A program made the position numbers and the translations under genes. Below, in pieces: positions 8,101 to 8,206 of a stretch of 8,206 nt of DNA. Where the stretch lies: positions 1 through 8,206 of the forward strand of contig JAGGTG010000176.1 of the NCBI GenBank assembly GCA_021163905.1, given 5' to 3'. Position 1 is the first letter of the stretch; each line of letters opens with the position of its first letter. The DNA is from Candidatus Aerophobota bacterium. Lineage in GTDB: Bacteria > Aerophobota > Aerophobia > Aerophobales > B3-G15. A model generated the notes under the pieces. The model did no database searches. It was not told the DNA's origin and saw nothing but the letters and a program-made list of their open reading frames with translations.

Positions 8101-8206
8101 AGACAAAGCTTGAGGAATTTTTAAGAAGGAAGCTTCCCGAATACATGATTCCTTCATCTTTTGTCTTCTTAGATAAGATGCCTCTTACCCCGAATGGCAA
8201 GATAGA
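5163..8206 (+). CDS. NRPS: TubC-type docking domain, heterocyclization (Cy), cysteine-specific A domain (3' truncated)
   Basis: N-terminal 1014 residues of an NRPS still open at the right edge. Residues 1-58 look like a TubC N-terminal docking domain (basic KLRYKAPRG hairpin, then a helix). The Cy domain (about 76-490) has FPLTDVQSAYLLGR (78-91), RHDML (128-132), the diagnostic DxxxxDxxS as DFLMADWAS (208-216), LPPAPDLPL, GDFTSISLL (360-368), PIVFTSGIG and SQTPQVFID, with WD 13 residues later. Cy domains condense and cyclise cysteine, serine or threonine. The A domain (about 525 onward) shows YIIYTSGSTGQPKG (671-684), FDLSVYDIFG (719-728), GGATEASIW, YRTGDL, the A8 motif, and NGKI with catalytic K1013 at the cut end. 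Pocket residues D720, L721, Y724, N763, L791, S793, L817, I825, W826 and K1013 give DLYNLSLIWK, the cysteine code of PchE/PchF/HMWP2. About 55 residues separate A8 and A9, so no domain is stuffed here. Carrier and terminal domains should lie beyond the window. Confidence 0.95.
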   Translation, partial: MLKGDKDKAVELLTHFRKKGVSLWEDNGKLRYKAPRGVLKDDDLQALKYYKKDILNLLQAEAKFSTITPDPESRFEPFPLTDVQSAYLLGRHEAFGYGGVGCHIYMELNYPELDPERAEAVWNQLISRHDMLRVVIDRNGYQRVLKDVPHLKIDYTDASSWEKQEIEANLNQIREELGHRVYEPEHWPLFDIAITKTPDNTILHFSMDFLMADWASIMLLLSEFETLYAEPAKRLSDLSLTFRDYVLAERRLRESPAYFRDKEYWLSRISDLPPAPDLPLTQKQDKFGTARFRRRFLKLNKFAWEKLKQQAQKRGLTPTIAVIAAYAAVIERWSREKRFCLNLTVLNRLPLHPQINNIVGDFTSISLLSVDWGAGSSFYECAKALNRQLFEDLEHRLFSGVEVLREIRRRGHEDALMPIVFTSGIGLWTHQLKGKVGYGISQTPQVFIDCQAMDSHDILYVNWDVREGVFPDGMIDDMFSVFEKLLHSLAETDETWDAGEAVTLPVSQQIKRRQVNDTRAPIPDQLLHYQILVQTEATPDRPAVFDGEGEITYAELVQKAAAVAKRLEELGCKTQDRVAIVMDKSAYQVVAVLGTLMAGAIYVPIDTMQPELRRSFMIEQADAHFVLQCSSTSVLWPESTKQKIEIIEVDKLEPFSGNIPVSNIDPDLPAYIIYTSGSTGQPKGVVLSHRSVVNTIADINRRFNINQNDRVLGLSRLSFDLSVYDIFGPLSVGGALIYPSSNRLTDPSHWAELIVEKKVTIWNSVPAMMQMLVEYASGRGITIPESLRLVLLSGDWIPLDLPEKIKALAKNAKVISLGGATEASIWSILYPVEEVKPGWKSIPYGKPMTNQRFYVLNESMEDCPDWVPGQLYIGGVGLAKGYWKDEKKTQNSFIIHPKTGERLYRTGDLGRYLPDGNIEFLGREDNQVKIMGYRIELGEIEAALKEHSDVNSLAVVATGDKTDKKLVAFVVSNEGKKLDKTKLEEFLRRKLPEYMIPSSFVFLDKMPLTPNGKI
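7933..7987 (+). repeat. Direct repeat copy 2 (A8 motif region), identical to 1-55
   Basis: Second copy of the 55-bp perfect repeat, in the A8 region of the cysteine-activating domain. All 18 shared codons (DNQVKIMGYRIELGEIEA) are the same at every base up to the last, whose third position is where identity ends. Sequence after it differs in both DNA and protein. The likely cause is recent recombination or gene conversion between A domains. Confidence 0.95.

Noticed and set aside
500..8200. Short open frames on the minus strand and in other plus frames (for example 910-1098, 4774-5016, 5484-5774, 7940-8200 on the minus strand)
   Set aside because: All lie inside long genes with clear domain motifs, lack convincing ribosome binding sites, and their translations show no recognisable family.

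Overview
The window is an 8.2 kb interior slice of a nonribosomal peptide synthetase (NRPS) operon of the pyochelin/yersiniabactin type, which builds thiazoline or thiazolidine rings from cysteine, most often for siderophores. All four genes lie on the + strand and are tightly packed (15-bp gap, 4-bp overlap, 14-bp overlap), so they are probably one transcript. The DNA is moderately AT-rich by eye, and each gene start has a purine-rich, G-rich ribosome binding site (AAGGGGTG, AAGGTG, AGGAGGT). This suggests a Bacillota-like host, but that is inference with modest confidence. Both ends of the window cut through NRPS genes. I see no RNA gene, insertion sequence, CRISPR array, promoter or terminator, and no non-coding stretch longer than 15 bp.

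Layout. (1) 1-1784: C-terminal part of an NRPS: A8 motif of an adenylation domain, a methyltransferase-like domain stuffed between A8 and A9, then A9/A10 and a carrier protein. The stuffed domain has lost its SAM-binding glycines and resembles the epimerase-type insert of PchE/HMWP2. (2) 1800-2903: saccharopine dehydrogenase-like NAD(P)H oxidoreductase, possibly a thiazoline reductase. (3) 2900-5176: a fusion of a PchG/Irp3-type thiazolinyl imide reductase with a second methyltransferase of the A-domain-stuffed type, here outside any NRPS and with an intact SAM loop. (4) 5163 to the right edge: an NRPS with a TubC-type docking domain, a heterocyclization (Cy) domain and an adenylation domain whose ten-residue code reads DLYNLSLIWK, the known cysteine code. 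This A domain is uninterrupted.

Working model (inference). Protein 1 would act as a PchE-like module that epimerises its cysteine-derived unit and hands the chain, perhaps through its acidic tail, to the docking domain of protein 4. Protein 4 would add and cyclise a second cysteine. In pyochelin synthesis the second module (PchF) carries the N-methyltransferase inside its A domain and a separate reductase (PchG) first reduces the thiazoline. Here the methyltransferase is missing from that A domain and is fused to the reductase, so reduction and N-methylation, which are consecutive steps, would be on one trans-acting polypeptide. The most interesting points are this fusion, the complementary losses in the two methyltransferase copies, the missing histidine in the reductase active site, the two unrelated reductases side by side, and a perfect 55-bp repeat shared by the two A domains.
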